The position numbers and the translations under genes are program-made. The notes beneath the pieces are model-generated. The model worked only from the letters and a program-made list of their open reading frames with translations, was not told the DNA's origin and did not search any database. A DNA stretch of 64,000 nucleotides, from positions 209,001 to 273,000 of the forward strand of contig NZ_JAKVME010000003.1 in the NCBI RefSeq assembly GCF_022483985.1, in the 5' to 3' direction. Source of the stretch: Acetobacter sp. GTDB lineage: Bacteria; Pseudomonadota; Alphaproteobacteria; Acetobacterales; Acetobacteraceae. Below, piece after piece: positions 55,398 through 64,000 of this stretch. How positions within the stretch are numbered: the first letter of the stretch is position 1; the number at the start of each line of letters is the position of its first letter.

Positions 55398-55422
55398 AAG
55401 GGCCGTTCTGTCTGATGGGGTC
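55398..55422. repeat. Short shared intergenic motif, copy B
   Basis: AAGGGCCGTTCTGTCTGATG then GGGTC, nearly the same as 26243-26268. It lies just upstream of aroA in the 380-base gap that also holds a half copy of the dispersed repeat. Confidence 0.5.
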
Positions 55423-55583
55423 GTAAAATGCGTGGGAAACAGGGGAGATGTGATCAGTGTGAGCGCTGACTGAAAAGCGCTCAAATGGTGTTTTTTGAGA
55501 ATTTCAGAAAGGACGATGAAGATTTCATGACAGCGGTTTCTGTGGGATGACTTTTATGTGGGTTCTGCCGCACCCGACAATCA

Positions 55584-55632
55584 ACGGTTTCCAAAGGCGA
55601 GCCTTTGGCGGGGTCCGGGGCAGCGTCCCGCA
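55584..55632. repeat. Dispersed intergenic repeat, partial copy 4
   Basis: ACGGTTTCCAAAGGCGAGCC then TTTGGCGGGGTCCGGGGCAGC, the palindromic core only, without the flanking blocks of copies 1-3. Located between aroA and recA. Confidence 0.75.
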
Positions 55633-55691
55633 TCTCGCCGACAGGAGGCGACAACCCACAGGAGCGGTTGGCGCCAGACGGCATGACATGG

Positions 55692-55723
55692 TTCTGGTGT
55701 CAGGAAGCGTCCTGACACCAGAA
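55692..55723 (-). terminator. Strong hairpin after recA
   Basis: TTCTGGTGTCAGGA pairs perfectly over 14 bp with TCCTGACACCAGAA across a 4-base loop, 15 bases after the recA stop. No T-run follows on the minus strand, so termination efficiency is uncertain. Confidence 0.6.
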
Positions 55724-55737
55724 AATATCCGGCAAGC

Positions 55738-56763
55738 TCAGCCCTCTTCGCCTTCGTCGGGGCCATCCATCATGGCTTCGGCGACCACACCGGCCTGCTC
55801 GCGGATGCGATGTTCGATGGCGTGCGCCATCTCCGGATGTTCACGCAGGAAGTTTTTGGCGTTCTCGCGCCCCTGACCAACCCGCTGGCTGTCATAGGAG
55901 AACCACGCGCCGGACTTCTCGACCACACCGGCCTTTACGCCGAGGTCGATCAGTTCGCCCATCTTGCTGATGCCCTCGCCATACATGATGTCGAACTCCA
56001 CCTGCCGGAACGGAGGGGCCATCTTGTTCTTGACCACTTTCACGCGGGTCTGGTTGCCGACAACCTCATCCTTGTCCTTGATGGACCCGATACGGCGGAT
56101 ATCCAGACGCACGGAGGCGTAGAATTTCAGGGCGTTACCGCCTGTCGTTGTTTCCGGATTGCCGAACATCACGCCAATCTTCAGACGGATCTGGTTCAGG
56201 AAAACCAGCAGCGTGTTGGAGCGAGAGACCGTGCCGGTCAGCTTGCGGAGCGCCTGACTCATCAGGCGGGCATGAAGACCGACATGGCTGTCGCCCATAT
56301 CGCCTTCCAGCTCCGCGCGCGGCACAAGAGCCGCGACACTGTCCACCACCAGCACGTCAACAGCGCCGGAACGGACAAGCGTATCGGCAATCTCAAGCGC
56401 CTGTTCACCGGCATCCGGCTGACTGATCAGCAGATTGTCCACATCCACGCCCAGCTTGCGGGCGTAGCCGGGATCAAGAGCATGCTCGGCGTCGATAAAA
56501 GCGCAGGTGCCGCCTTTTTTCTGGGCTTCGGCGATGATGTGCAGCGCCAGTGTCGTCTTGCCCGAGCTTTCCGGGCCGTAAATCTCGACAATACGTCCAC
56601 GCGGCATACCGCCGATACCCAGCGCGATATCAAGCCCGAGCGAGCCGGTCGAGATCGCATCCGCTTCCTCTTTCGGACGCTGCCCGAGGCGCATGATCGA
56701 CCCTTTGCCGAAAGCACGCTCAATCTGGCTCAGCGCCCCTTCAAGGGCCTTCGTCTTGTCCAT
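55738..56763 (-). CDS. recA: Recombinase RecA
   Basis: DNA strand-exchange ATPase and SOS co-protease. Walker A is [13 protein letters not shown], Walker B is [13 protein letters not shown], and [20 protein letters not shown] is the conserved loop L2 region. The start is the ATG at 56763 ([11 protein letters not shown]), with GAGGA six bases upstream; an ATG two codons earlier overlaps that ribosome site. Length of 341 aa is normal. An SOS box at 56910-56924 lies about 145 bases upstream, so DNA damage should induce it through LexA. Confidence 0.97.
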   Translation of the reverse strand: MDKTKALEGALSQIERAFGKGSIMRLGQRPKEEADAISTGSLGLDIALGIGGMPRGRIVEIYGPESSGKTTLALHIIAEAQKKGGTCAFIDAEHALDPGYARKLGVDVDNLLISQPDAGEQALEIADTLVRSGAVDVLVVDSVAALVPRAELEGDMGDSHVGLHARLMSQALRKLTGTVSRSNTLLVFLNQIRLKIGVMFGNPETTTGGNALKFYASVRLDIRRIGSIKDKDEVVGNQTRVKVVKNKMAPPFRQVEFDIMYGEGISKMGELIDLGVKAGVVEKSGAWFSYDSQRVGQGRENAKNFLREHPEMAHAIEHRIREQAGVVAEAMMDGPDEGEEG

Positions 56764-56909
56764 GTCCATTCCTCGAAACCCGTTTCCACCTGTTGTTCCC
56801 CCCATCAAGGCGAACAGCGATGGCTCGTCAGGTGTAAAAACCGCACTGATTGACGAGTCTGTCACAAGCCTGACCCTTCCCGCAACGTGCGGCATCGGGA
56901 ATTATCCCT

Positions 56910-56924
56910 GTTCCGCATATGTTC
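56910..56924. promoter_or_regulatory. LexA SOS box (alphaproteobacterial type) upstream of recA
   Basis: GTTC-CGCATAT-GTTC, exactly the GTTC-N7-GTTC direct repeat bound by alphaproteobacterial LexA. A third GTTC follows after 8 bases (56933-56936). Confidence 0.85.
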
Positions 56925-57000
56925 CAGAAACTGTTCCTTATGGCGCTTCTGCTCTAAAATCGCAGTTTCTCCACAAAAGCACTTTGTTAAGGATTTGTTC

Positions 57001-57038
57001 GCGTTTGTTCTTTTTTGGAACAAAAAAAGAACAAACGC
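57001..57038. repeat. Long perfect palindrome between recA and the TPR gene
   Basis: GCGTTTGTTCTTTTTT pairs perfectly (16 bp) with AAAAAAGAACAAACGC across GGAACA. It sits in the 431-base divergent region upstream of recA, about 75 bases beyond the SOS box. Its role is unclear: it could be a terminator, a protein site or part of the recA control region. The rest of the gap shows no gene. Confidence 0.7.
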
Positions 57039-57194
57039 AAGGGAAATCTGGGACTCGGGACTCTTTCGTGTGTACGGCAATCGGAGCGGATCAAAATTGA
57101 GATTTGATTATTACTGATGTCGTAAGAGGGACAGGGACTGCCGGGCAGGCTGAGAGCCGATGCCGTGTGTCATCAGAAGAAGGTATTCGTGCCA

Positions 57195-58904
57195 ATGAAC
57201 AGAAAACTGGCCTGCGTTTTGGGGGGACTGCTCTGTTCCACATGGCTGACGGCCCTGAATGCTGGTAACGCCGCTTCCGTTTCCGGCTCGGCGCCTTCCG
57301 TCAGGAAGTCAGATGCTCCCGTCGACGCCGATAGTGCCGCTGCTGAAAACGCATGGCGAGCGCAGGATTTTAATCAGGCCGCCATCCTGTACGGCAGGGC
57401 GGCGGAAAAAGCGGCCGTTCAGGGAAATGGCAAGAGTCCCGATTATTCCATGCGGCAGATAGGTGCCTTGCTCGTGCAGGATGCGCTTACGCCGGATATC
57501 AATATCTTGCTTCATGTCGTGTCGATTTTTCAGAATGAGATGTCGCATGTTTCGCGGGAGAATAATCCCGAACAGTGGGCTGTGATGCAGTTTCATCTGG
57601 CTCAGGTTCTGATCACAATCAGTCACAGGGAAATCGGATTGGCGTCTCTGGAGCAGGCGCTGGCGATCACCCGGACGGCTTTGCGTTCCCTGTCACGGAA
57701 GCAGTCTCCGTCCGCATGGGCCGAAGGCGTCAGGACCGAAGCGAATGCGCTTTGGTTCAAGGGAAATAAAACGGGAAATCCTCTGTTTCTTCAGTTGGCA
57801 TTATCCAGCCTGGAGTCTGTCCAGACTGAGATGAAATGTGAAAGGTCGCCAGCCTTATGGGCTGTAACTGAACTTTTCCGCAGCACTACGCTCGCCCACA
57901 TGGCAGTATTTGAATCCCGGACGGACCTTCTGAAGGAGGCGGAAAAATCCGCCCGGGTAGCTTCGAATATCCTGAAGGTCTTCGATAGTCCTCCCTATCA
58001 GGCGGCGATATGGAGTGCTTTCGGTTCTATCGCGATGCTTCAGGGAGAATTTGAAACCGGAACATCAGCCTTCCGGCGTGCCATTACCGATTTTCAGGCG
58101 GTTACCGCCATCTACACACAGACTCACATGCCGAGAGAGTGGGCTGAAACACAGTCAGCGAGGGTTTCCAGTCTGCTGCATATATTCTGGAGAAATGATG
58201 ATCCTGTGACGATTGGACAGGCTCAGGAGGCGCTTCACGCTGTCGCTGCCCTGTTTACGCCTCAGAAAAATCCGCGCTCATGGGCAGTAAGTCAGATTTT
58301 TCAGTCTTATGTCCTCATCGAAAAGGGGCGCCTGACTGCGGACCGGAAACTGCTGGATCAGGCCATTGCCATACAGCACACCGTGCTTTCTGCTGTTTCC
58401 CCAGAAGCGGAACCTGCTCTCTGGCATTACGGACAGACTAGTCTTGCACGGGCTCTGTATGAATTGGCGAAACTGGACAGGGACAGTCTGACACTCAACA
58501 AAGCCGAGCAGGCAGTAAAGCTGGCATTGGATACAAAATCTGATGGAATGGTTCAGGATGTTCATGGGTATGAGCAGCAGTTTCTTGGACGGATTCTTCT
58601 GGAAAAAAGCAGATACGAGAAAGGTGTGGACAGTCTGGGACAGGCGATCACGGCGGAAAAAGCGTCTCTGGTGGATTTTTCAGGGAAAAAATTTTCTTTC
58701 GACTGGATTTCTTCACAACAGGTGCTTGCGACCATCCTGTCGGAGATGACGGCCCGCACCGGGCAGGCAAGGTATGCGCGGCAGGCTGTGGCTCTGTTCG
58801 ATCTCTGCCTGAAGAAGACGCAGCAGGCATGGCCGGAAGCCAGAAGACGGGCGCTGGAGGAAGAACGTCTGGTGGCCGTCCAAAGGGTTCACGCTGCCCT
58901 GTGA
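57195..58904 (+). CDS. Exported alpha-helical repeat protein of unknown function
   Basis: 570-aa protein with a signal peptide (LACVLGGLLCSTWLTALNAG, then NAAS). The mature part is helical with TPR-like spacing (AWRAQDFNQAAILYGRAAEK, and repeated Asn/Pro-x-x-WA pairs such as NPEQWAVMQFHLAQ, SPSAWAEGVRTEA, SPALWAVTELF and MPREWAETQSARVSS). These W-A repeats recur roughly every 50 residues and indicate a repeat protein. No enzyme motif is seen. ATG at 57195, or GTG at 57189 with AGAAGG better placed. Precedes queA but a separate role is likely. Confidence 0.7.
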   Translation: MNRKLACVLGGLLCSTWLTALNAGNAASVSGSAPSVRKSDAPVDADSAAAENAWRAQDFNQAAILYGRAAEKAAVQGNGKSPDYSMRQIGALLVQDALTPDINILLHVVSIFQNEMSHVSRENNPEQWAVMQFHLAQVLITISHREIGLASLEQALAITRTALRSLSRKQSPSAWAEGVRTEANALWFKGNKTGNPLFLQLALSSLESVQTEMKCERSPALWAVTELFRSTTLAHMAVFESRTDLLKEAEKSARVASNILKVFDSPPYQAAIWSAFGSIAMLQGEFETGTSAFRRAITDFQAVTAIYTQTHMPREWAETQSARVSSLLHIFWRNDDPVTIGQAQEALHAVAALFTPQKNPRSWAVSQIFQSYVLIEKGRLTADRKLLDQAIAIQHTVLSAVSPEAEPALWHYGQTSLARALYELAKLDRDSLTLNKAEQAVKLALDTKSDGMVQDVHGYEQQFLGRILLEKSRYEKGVDSLGQAITAEKASLVDFSGKKFSFDWISSQQVLATILSEMTARTGQARYARQAVALFDLCLKKTQQAWPEARRRALEEERLVAVQRVHAAL

Positions 58905-58995
58905 GGGCTCTGAGCACTGAATGGGTCATCGGAGAGAGCATAATTTCCTTCTGACGACTGGCACAGGACGGCCAAATTCCGTAAATGCTGGCCGT

Positions 58996-60054
58996 ATGGA
59001 CGACCGTACCGCCGATTTCGATTTTCATCTTCCCGAGAGCGCGATCGCGCAGCATCCGGCGCGACCGCGCGAAAGCGCCCGCCTGCTGGACGTGCCTGCC
59101 GACCCAGTCACGCCGTTCATCGACCGGCATGTATCCGATCTGCCCGGCCTGCTGAGGGGTGGCGACCTGCTGGTGGCGAACGATACGGCGGTTATCCCGG
59201 CGCAGTTGCACGCCTTGCGTGGCGAGGCAAAGATCGGCGTCACGCTTGATCAGCATCAGGCGGACGGGTCGTGGAGCGCGCTGATCCGAAACGCCAAGCG
59301 GCTCAGGCTCGGCGACACGCTGGCCTTTCCCGGCACGGACGATACGGCCGAGGTGGCCACGCTCGACGGACAGGGCGGCGCAACCCTGCGTTTTAGTGCG
59401 GAAGGCGATGCGTTCGACGCGTTCCTCCAGACCGCCGGAGCGCTGGCGCTGCCGCCTTATATCGCCCGTCCACAAGGCCCGACCGCCGAGGATCAGAGTG
59501 ACTACCGCACCATCTTCGCCGAGCATCGCGGCGCGGTGGCGGCTCCCACGGCAGGGCTGCATTTCACGCCCGACCTGTTGCGTCGCATCGACGAGGCTGG
59601 TGTCGGGCGCGAGACGCTGACGCTGCATGTGGGCGCAGGCACGTTTCTACCGGTGCGGGCTGAGACGCTGTCCGGCCATCGGATGCACGCCGAGCGCGGT
59701 ATCATCACGCAGGAAACGGCGGACCGCATCAATGCGGTGAAGGCGCGTGGCGGTCGGATTGTCGCGGTCGGCACGACGACCTTGCGATTACTGGAAAGTT
59801 CGGTGTCGGAGGAGGGGCGCGTGATGCCGTTCGATGGAGATACGTCGATCTTCATTCATCCCGGTTTCAGGTTTCGCGCCGTTGATATGCTGATGACCAA
59901 CTTTCACCTGCCGCGCTCGACACTCTTTATGCTGGTCTGCGCTTTTGCGGGGACGGAGCGGATGAAGGCTGCGTATCAGCACGCGCTCCGCGACGGCTAC
60001 CGTTTCTATTCCTATGGCGACGCCTGCTTGCTGCGTCGGGCAGAAACTCCATGA
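58996..60054 (+). CDS. queA: S-adenosylmethionine:tRNA ribosyltransferase-isomerase QueA
   Basis: Converts preQ1-modified tRNA to epoxyqueuosine using the ribosyl group of SAM. FDFHLPESAIAQHPARPRES at the start, LLVANDTAVIPAQLHALRG, EHRGAVAAPTAGLHFTPDL and LHVGAGTFLPVRAETLSGHR are the family blocks. The start is the ATG at 58996 (MDDRTADFDF), giving 352 aa. It is followed by tgt, the enzyme that inserts the base, so the two are a queuosine unit. Confidence 0.97.
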   Translation: MDDRTADFDFHLPESAIAQHPARPRESARLLDVPADPVTPFIDRHVSDLPGLLRGGDLLVANDTAVIPAQLHALRGEAKIGVTLDQHQADGSWSALIRNAKRLRLGDTLAFPGTDDTAEVATLDGQGGATLRFSAEGDAFDAFLQTAGALALPPYIARPQGPTAEDQSDYRTIFAEHRGAVAAPTAGLHFTPDLLRRIDEAGVGRETLTLHVGAGTFLPVRAETLSGHRMHAERGIITQETADRINAVKARGGRIVAVGTTTLRLLESSVSEEGRVMPFDGDTSIFIHPGFRFRAVDMLMTNFHLPRSTLFMLVCAFAGTERMKAAYQHALRDGYRFYSYGDACLLRRAETP

Positions 60055-60063
60055 TGTTCCAAA

Positions 60064-60165
60064 TGGTTTCCAAAGGTACAGCCTTTGGCGGGTCAAGGGC
60101 AGCGCCCTTGCTATCTTATCGGGGCTTTGCCCCGCACCCCACCAAAGGCTCGCCTTTGGAAACCA
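60064..60165. repeat. Paired inverted copies of the repeat core (BIME-like)
   Basis: The repeat core is present twice, facing itself: TGGTTTCCAAAGGTACAGCC at the left and GGCTCGCCTTTGGAAACCA at the right, with AAGGGCAGCGCCCTT and CGGGGCTTTGCCCCG hairpins between. Two further hairpins follow before tgt (60184-60204, GCAGGAAGC/GCTTCCTGC; 60208-60230, GTTATGGGG/CCCCATAAC). Confidence 0.85.
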
Positions 60166-60253
60166 TTTTTAACCAATCAAGGTGCAGGAAGCCGAGCTTC
60201 CTGCCGGGTTATGGGGTAGAGCCCCATAACATCACGACAAGAGGCCGAACATC

Positions 60254-61417
60254 ATGAGCAGCACCTTCCGCTGGATATGCGAGTCCACCGACGGGCAGGC
60301 CCGTGCCGGCACGCTGCACACGGCGCACGGCCCAGTTCAGACGCCGACCTTCATGCCCGTCGGCACGGCTGGCACGGTGAAGGCCATGACCATGGACGCC
60401 GTGCGCTCGACAGGGGCAGGGATCGTGCTGGGGAACACCTATCACCTGATGCTGCGTCCCGGCGCGGAGCGGGTGAAGCAGCTCGGTGGCCTGCACAAAT
60501 TCATGGACTGGTCGGGGCCGATCCTGACGGATTCCGGCGGGTTTCAGGTCATGTCGCTCGGCGCGCTGCGTAAGCTCGATCAGGATGGCGTGACGTTCCA
60601 GTCGCATATCGACGGTTCGAAGCACCGTCTTGATCCACAGCGTTCGACCGACATCCAGCACGCACTGGATGCGACCATCACCATGTGCTTCGACGAGTGC
60701 CCGGCTCTTCCCGCCGCGCCCGAGGCCATCGCCGCTTCCATGCGGATGTCGATGCGCTGGGCGGCCCGGTCGCGCGAGGCGTTCATCCAGCGCGAAGGCT
60801 ATGGCCAGTTCGGCATCGTGCAGGGCGGCACTGAACCGGAACTGCGCGCCGAGAGTGTGAAGGCTCTGACGGATATCGGCTTCGAAGGCTACGCCATTGG
60901 TGGTCTGGCCGTGGGCGAGGGGCAGGAACTGATGTTCTCCACGCTCGACGTGACAACGCCGCTCATGCCGAGCGGCAAGCCGCGTTACCTGATGGGTGTC
61001 GGCACGCCGGACGATCTGCTGGGCAGCGTGATGCGTGGCGTGGACATGTTCGACTGCGTGATGCCGACCCGCGCCGGACGTACGGCGCGGGCCTACACCG
61101 AACGTGGCCACATCAACCTGCGCAACGCCCGTTTCGCGCTCGATGCGCGCCCGCTGTCGCCGCACTGTGACTGCCTCGCCTGCACGCGTCATTCGCGCGC
61201 CTATCTGCATCATCTGTTCCGTGCGGATGAAATCCTCGGTCCGATGCTGCTGACATGGCACAATCTTGCCTATTATCAGCGCCTGATGCGCGGTATCCGG
61301 GCGGCGATTGTGGACGGCACGCTGTCGGCGCACGCGGAGCATCTCCGCGCCGAATGGCAGGCTGGTGACTGGAGCGAAGACGAGGTGCCGCAGCCGCTCA
61401 TTCCGCCGGTTGCATGA
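60254..61417 (+). CDS. tgt: tRNA-guanine transglycosylase
   Basis: Exchanges guanine at the wobble position of GUN-anticodon tRNAs for preQ1 in queuosine synthesis. [17 protein letters not shown] opens the barrel, [14 protein letters not shown] holds the substrate-recognition aspartate and [13 protein letters not shown] the nucleophilic aspartate region. Zinc cysteines are in [17 protein letters not shown]. Length of 387 aa is typical. It is separated from queA by the repeat block, yet same strand and pathway. Confidence 0.97.
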   Translation: MSSTFRWICESTDGQARAGTLHTAHGPVQTPTFMPVGTAGTVKAMTMDAVRSTGAGIVLGNTYHLMLRPGAERVKQLGGLHKFMDWSGPILTDSGGFQVMSLGALRKLDQDGVTFQSHIDGSKHRLDPQRSTDIQHALDATITMCFDECPALPAAPEAIAASMRMSMRWAARSREAFIQREGYGQFGIVQGGTEPELRAESVKALTDIGFEGYAIGGLAVGEGQELMFSTLDVTTPLMPSGKPRYLMGVGTPDDLLGSVMRGVDMFDCVMPTRAGRTARAYTERGHINLRNARFALDARPLSPHCDCLACTRHSRAYLHHLFRADEILGPMLLTWHNLAYYQRLMRGIRAAIVDGTLSAHAEHLRAEWQAGDWSEDEVPQPLIPPVA

Positions 61418-61536
61418 AGTAGAAACAGCGGTAGAAAGCGGAAGGCCGATGATGAAAATTTCTGGGCGTCGCTTTTTTAAATGCGACGCTTCCTGAGGTT
61501 TTCTGAAAAAATCTTCGCCAAAAAACTTTTGTAAAT

Positions 61537-63090
61537 TTACAGGATTTTTTCAGTGGCAAGTCCTGAATATCCCTTTTTCTTCGCCATCATGTAGAAAAGG
61601 AGAGCCAGAATGACAGCCAGAACCGCGATGATGAACGAGGTGCCATCACCAAGACTCCCGCCTCGTGTCAGCGCAGCCACGGCCAGAGTGATGTGACTGA
61701 GAGCCGTAACGCCGAAAAGCACCCGTGCCTTGCTCTGTGAAGGCAGACTGAAAGCCAGCAATGTGCAGAACAGGAAAGTCCCATAATAGACCAGACTGAC
61801 CGGCATGTAGGTCATCGGAGTGGGGAGGGCGGCGGCAAGCGTGATGATGGCGGCGATACCGGTCATGCAGCCTGTGCTGCATCCGATGGTCAGTGAGGAG
61901 AGAATACGCGAACCGCGTGTCTCGGTGACAAGGCCGGTGGCTCGTTCTCGCCGCCGCCGCGCCATGATCCAGAGCTGATTGCCCGAATAGAACAGAAAAG
62001 CCCCGCCAAATCCGAGAACAAGATAAGCCCAACGAACCGGATATCCGCCATAGCTGCCAAAATGCAGACTGAAGAAAGAGGTGATCGTTGCAAACCCGCC
62101 TGACTGGTGCCCCGGCAGATAGTCGGTCGAAAGGATACGACCGGTGACCGGGTCCATGACGGCAAATCCGGCGTTCGGTCCGCGCATGACAAAACGCGGG
62201 TCATGCCCGGCGACACGAAGCGTGAGCGTTCCGCCGCCGGGGCCGGGTCGTGTGACATAATTCAGTGTGTCGGCCTCAAAACCGGGCGCCTGTTGGGTGA
62301 GAGACGCGACAAGAGCCGCGGGTGTCAGGGGGGATGCGGCATCTCGTGCGGGAGAGGGATGCGGTCGGGTATGGGCCGGATGCGCGTCGCTGTGAAACAG
62401 TATGTTCTGTACTGCGTAAATTGGTTCATGGAATGCAAAAAGTACAGACGTGATCGCCATGACGACATGAAAGGGAAGTGAGAAAAAACCGAACACATTA
62501 TGCAGGTCGAGCCACGCCCGGCGTTTGCCGCCTTCAAGCCGGACAGCAAAGAGGGTCCGTTTCAGTGCGGGCAGAAAGGCGATCACGCCTGACACCAGCG
62601 CGATAGCGTAGGCCAGCGCAACTACGCCCATGAAGGGCATCGCCAGATCTTCCGGTAAAGGCAGGCCCACGCGCTGGTGCAGAACGTCAATGAAATGCGC
62701 CGTTTCTGAAAGCGGCTGTTTTTCCGTAACCAGTGTTCCATTCGGATCGAGAGCCGCGGCGACAAGACGGTTGGGTCCGTGTTCACGGCTTTTCGGATTC
62801 TGGGGCCAGACCAGACGGGCAGGCTGGGTTTTATCCGGCGTCAGTACGATGGTGTAGTTTCCGCGTGCGTCCGGAAAAGCGGCAAAGGCTTTTTCCATCA
62901 GTTCCGGCGTACGGTCGAGAGACACGGGCGGGGGTAAATGGCTTTCCGGTGTCAGCCAGTTCTGAAGAGTCTGCTCAAACATGCTGACTGAGCCGGCATA
63001 GAACGCGATAAACAGAAAAAGAGCCGCCAGTATGCCGACCCAGCTATGAACTTCGCGATAAACAGAGACGATATCATCACGGAGTTTCAT
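61537..63090 (-). CDS. PepSY-associated TM-helix protein (iron-uptake associated)
   Basis: Inner-membrane protein of 517 aa with four or more membrane helices and periplasmic PepSY-like regions. The N-terminus MKLRDDIVSVYREVHSWVGI and LHNVFGFFSLPFHVVMAITS carry the histidines typical of the PiuB-like family. It may act as a ferric-siderophore reductase or accessory, as such genes commonly sit next to TonB-dependent receptors. The ATG at 63090 overlaps the upstream small gene's stop (ATGA). The open frame extends upstream but is not family-like. Confidence 0.85.
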   Translation of the reverse strand: MKLRDDIVSVYREVHSWVGILAALFLFIAFYAGSVSMFEQTLQNWLTPESHLPPPVSLDRTPELMEKAFAAFPDARGNYTIVLTPDKTQPARLVWPQNPKSREHGPNRLVAAALDPNGTLVTEKQPLSETAHFIDVLHQRVGLPLPEDLAMPFMGVVALAYAIALVSGVIAFLPALKRTLFAVRLEGGKRRAWLDLHNVFGFFSLPFHVVMAITSVLFAFHEPIYAVQNILFHSDAHPAHTRPHPSPARDAASPLTPAALVASLTQQAPGFEADTLNYVTRPGPGGGTLTLRVAGHDPRFVMRGPNAGFAVMDPVTGRILSTDYLPGHQSGGFATITSFFSLHFGSYGGYPVRWAYLVLGFGGAFLFYSGNQLWIMARRRRERATGLVTETRGSRILSSLTIGCSTGCMTGIAAIITLAAALPTPMTYMPVSLVYYGTFLFCTLLAFSLPSQSKARVLFGVTALSHITLAVAALTRGGSLGDGTSFIIAVLAVILALLFYMMAKKKGYSGLATEKIL

Positions 63091-63374
63091 CGCATCACGT
63101 TCTTCAGAATGAGAAAAAGCAGCCAGACAAGAACGCAACTGCTCCCCAGCCCTGTCCATGCCCTGCGTCCGGAGGGAAACAGGAAACAGGCGCAGACAGG
63201 CACGATCCATATGAATGTCGCCTGCCACAGCAGGGCCTGGGCGGAAAGCGTCATGGGGCTGCCCGTCGTGTGACACAGCAGGCCAGCGATCCCCATCGCT
63301 CCCAATGCCAGTCCCGCTCCAGCAATAACTCCGGCGGAGAGTTTGCCTTTCCATTCCCTGTTGTCGAGTTTCAT
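63087..63374 (-). CDS. Small membrane protein (DUF3649-like)
   Basis: 95-aa protein with three membrane helices (AGVIAGAGLALGAMGIAGLL, LLWQATFIWIVPVCACFLF, GLGSSCVLVWLLFLIL). The middle part FIWIVPVC...FLFPSGRRAWTGLG resembles DUF3649-type proteins that lie with PepSY proteins and siderophore receptors. The position between the DUF3325-like gene and the PepSY gene, with four-base overlaps, fits. Function unknown. Confidence 0.65.
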   Translation of the reverse strand: MKLDNREWKGKLSAGVIAGAGLALGAMGIAGLLCHTTGSPMTLSAQALLWQATFIWIVPVCACFLFPSGRRAWTGLGSSCVLVWLLFLILKNVMR

Positions 63375-63652
63375 CGCCGTTCACTCCGTGGGTTCAGAAG
63401 AGCGATCCCAATCGGCAGAAGGCAGAGGCATAACATGAGCAGAACCGCAGTTGTGAACAGGGCGGCTGTCAGGCTCATGGTTTGTATGAAACACATAACG
63501 GCGCACAGGGTGAGGACGGCGCCGCCTCCTACACCCGTAACGCCGGACATGCATCGCGCAGAAAGCCTCTGCTGGCCGGAGGCGCAGTAGAACATGACGC
63601 CTGCGGACAATGTGGCAAGCCCCCCGATCGCCAGAAAAAATTCAGGCCGCAT
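63371..63652 (-). CDS. Small membrane protein (DUF3325-like)
   Basis: 93-aa protein with three membrane segments (FFLAIGGLATLSAGVMFYCA, GGGAVLTLCAVMCFIQTM, LLMLCLCLLPIGIALL). Size and place in the operon match DUF3325-like genes of siderophore-uptake operons, but similarity is weak. Its ATG overlaps the receptor stop (TAATG), and its stop overlaps the next start (ATGA), so the genes are coupled. Confidence 0.6.
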   Translation of the reverse strand: MRPEFFLAIGGLATLSAGVMFYCASGQQRLSARCMSGVTGVGGGAVLTLCAVMCFIQTMSLTAALFTTAVLLMLCLCLLPIGIALLNPRSERR

Positions 63653-64000
63653 TACCAGCGATATTCCAGACGCATCGTCAGGCTTCTGCCCTGCCCGTAA
63701 TAGCAGGCGGCAACGGCCGTGCAGGTCGCGACAAACCGCTTGTTGGCAATGTTGCGGACGTTGGCCGAGAAAGACAAACCCTCATACTGTGGGTGGGCCT
63801 GTCCGAAATCGTAGCGCAGAAACATGTCAAAGACGGTATAGCCGGGAATGGACAATGTGTTGTTCGTATCGCCGTAGCTGTGCCCGGTGTAGCGTACGCC
63901 GCCGCCAACGCCCGCTCCCCGTAAAGCGCCCTGACGGATACGCTGATCGACAAACAGGGAGGCCATCCATTTGGGAGCCTGCGGAAGATAGTTGCCGATC
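63652..64000 (-). CDS. TonB-dependent siderophore receptor, C-terminal fragment
   Basis: The last 115 residues of an outer-membrane TonB-dependent receptor; the rest lies beyond the window. It shows the end of the beta-barrel: GAGVGGGVRYTGHSYGDTNN, SIPGYTVFDMFLRYDF, FSANVRNIANKRFVATC and the terminal strand SLTMRLEYRW ending in an aromatic residue, as usual for barrel assembly. The pattern is that of FhuE/FpvA-type siderophore receptors. It heads the operon with two small membrane proteins and the PepSY protein. Confidence 0.9.
   Translation of the reverse strand, partial: IGNYLPQAPKWMASLFVDQRIRQGALRGAGVGGGVRYTGHSYGDTNNTLSIPGYTVFDMFLRYDFGQAHPQYEGLSFSANVRNIANKRFVATCTAVAACYYGQGRSLTMRLEYRW

Noticed and set aside
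60209..61342. 377-codon open frame opposite tgt
   Set aside because: Antisense to a conserved gene, no recognisable domain, His/Arg-rich composition typical of a shadow.

Overview
The window looks like chromosomal DNA of an acetic acid bacterium (Acetobacteraceae, Alphaproteobacteria). The reasons are a membrane-bound PQQ-dependent glucose dehydrogenase, an AIDA-repeat/Hint surface protein of a type common in this family, an alphaproteobacterial SOS box (GTTC-N7-GTTC) in front of recA, and several copies of a dispersed, partly palindromic intergenic repeat. The genus cannot be settled from the sequence alone.

Layout. 1-5963: prolyl oligopeptidase, a ZntB/CorA-type transporter and an OmpR/EnvZ-type two-component system. 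6056-10995: a sulfur-transfer set (cysteine desulfurase, ferredoxin, mnmA) and thiC behind a TPP riboswitch. 11204-14347: the AIDA/Hint protein. 14547-20768: ung, rimI, tsaB, a RutE-like nitroreductase, a FecBCD-type ABC importer and a divergent Rrf2 regulator without cluster cysteines. 20860-26084: thrS, then envelope genes (GT9 heptosyltransferase, TPR protein, GT4 glycosyltransferase).

26085-39086 is a visibly AT-richer island. It begins with a small peptide carrying a double-glycine leader that has its own terminator. It continues with a co-directional biosynthetic cluster: a 1715-aa FAAL-ACP-Cy-A-PCP synthetase, a thioesterase, an EmrA/EmrB/NodT-type three-part exporter, a di-iron fatty-acid hydroxylase and an Sfp-type phosphopantetheinyl transferase. 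The adenylation-domain pocket reads DLFNMSLIWK, almost the textbook cysteine code, and the condensation domain is of the cyclization (Cy) type. The parts therefore predict a fatty-acyl cysteine cyclised to a 2-alkyl-thiazoline-4-carboxylate, possibly hydroxylated on the chain, then exported. I do not recognise this gene combination as a described pathway, and it is the best candidate for a new system here.

39241-48273: GNAT acetyltransferase, ettA, a CAU-anticodon tRNA resembling tRNA-Ile2, ppa, then a lipoprotein hydrolase, a DUF4105 protein and gcd. 48707-56763: an ArsC/Spx-like protein, a sulfotransferase/GT25 pair, DUF3597, ahcY, a small protein coupled to an S24-type regulator, aroA and recA. 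57195-61417: a TPR protein, then queA and tgt for queuosine. 61537-64000: a PepSY membrane protein, two small membrane proteins and the C-terminal end of a TonB-dependent receptor, read as an iron-siderophore uptake operon that continues past the window.
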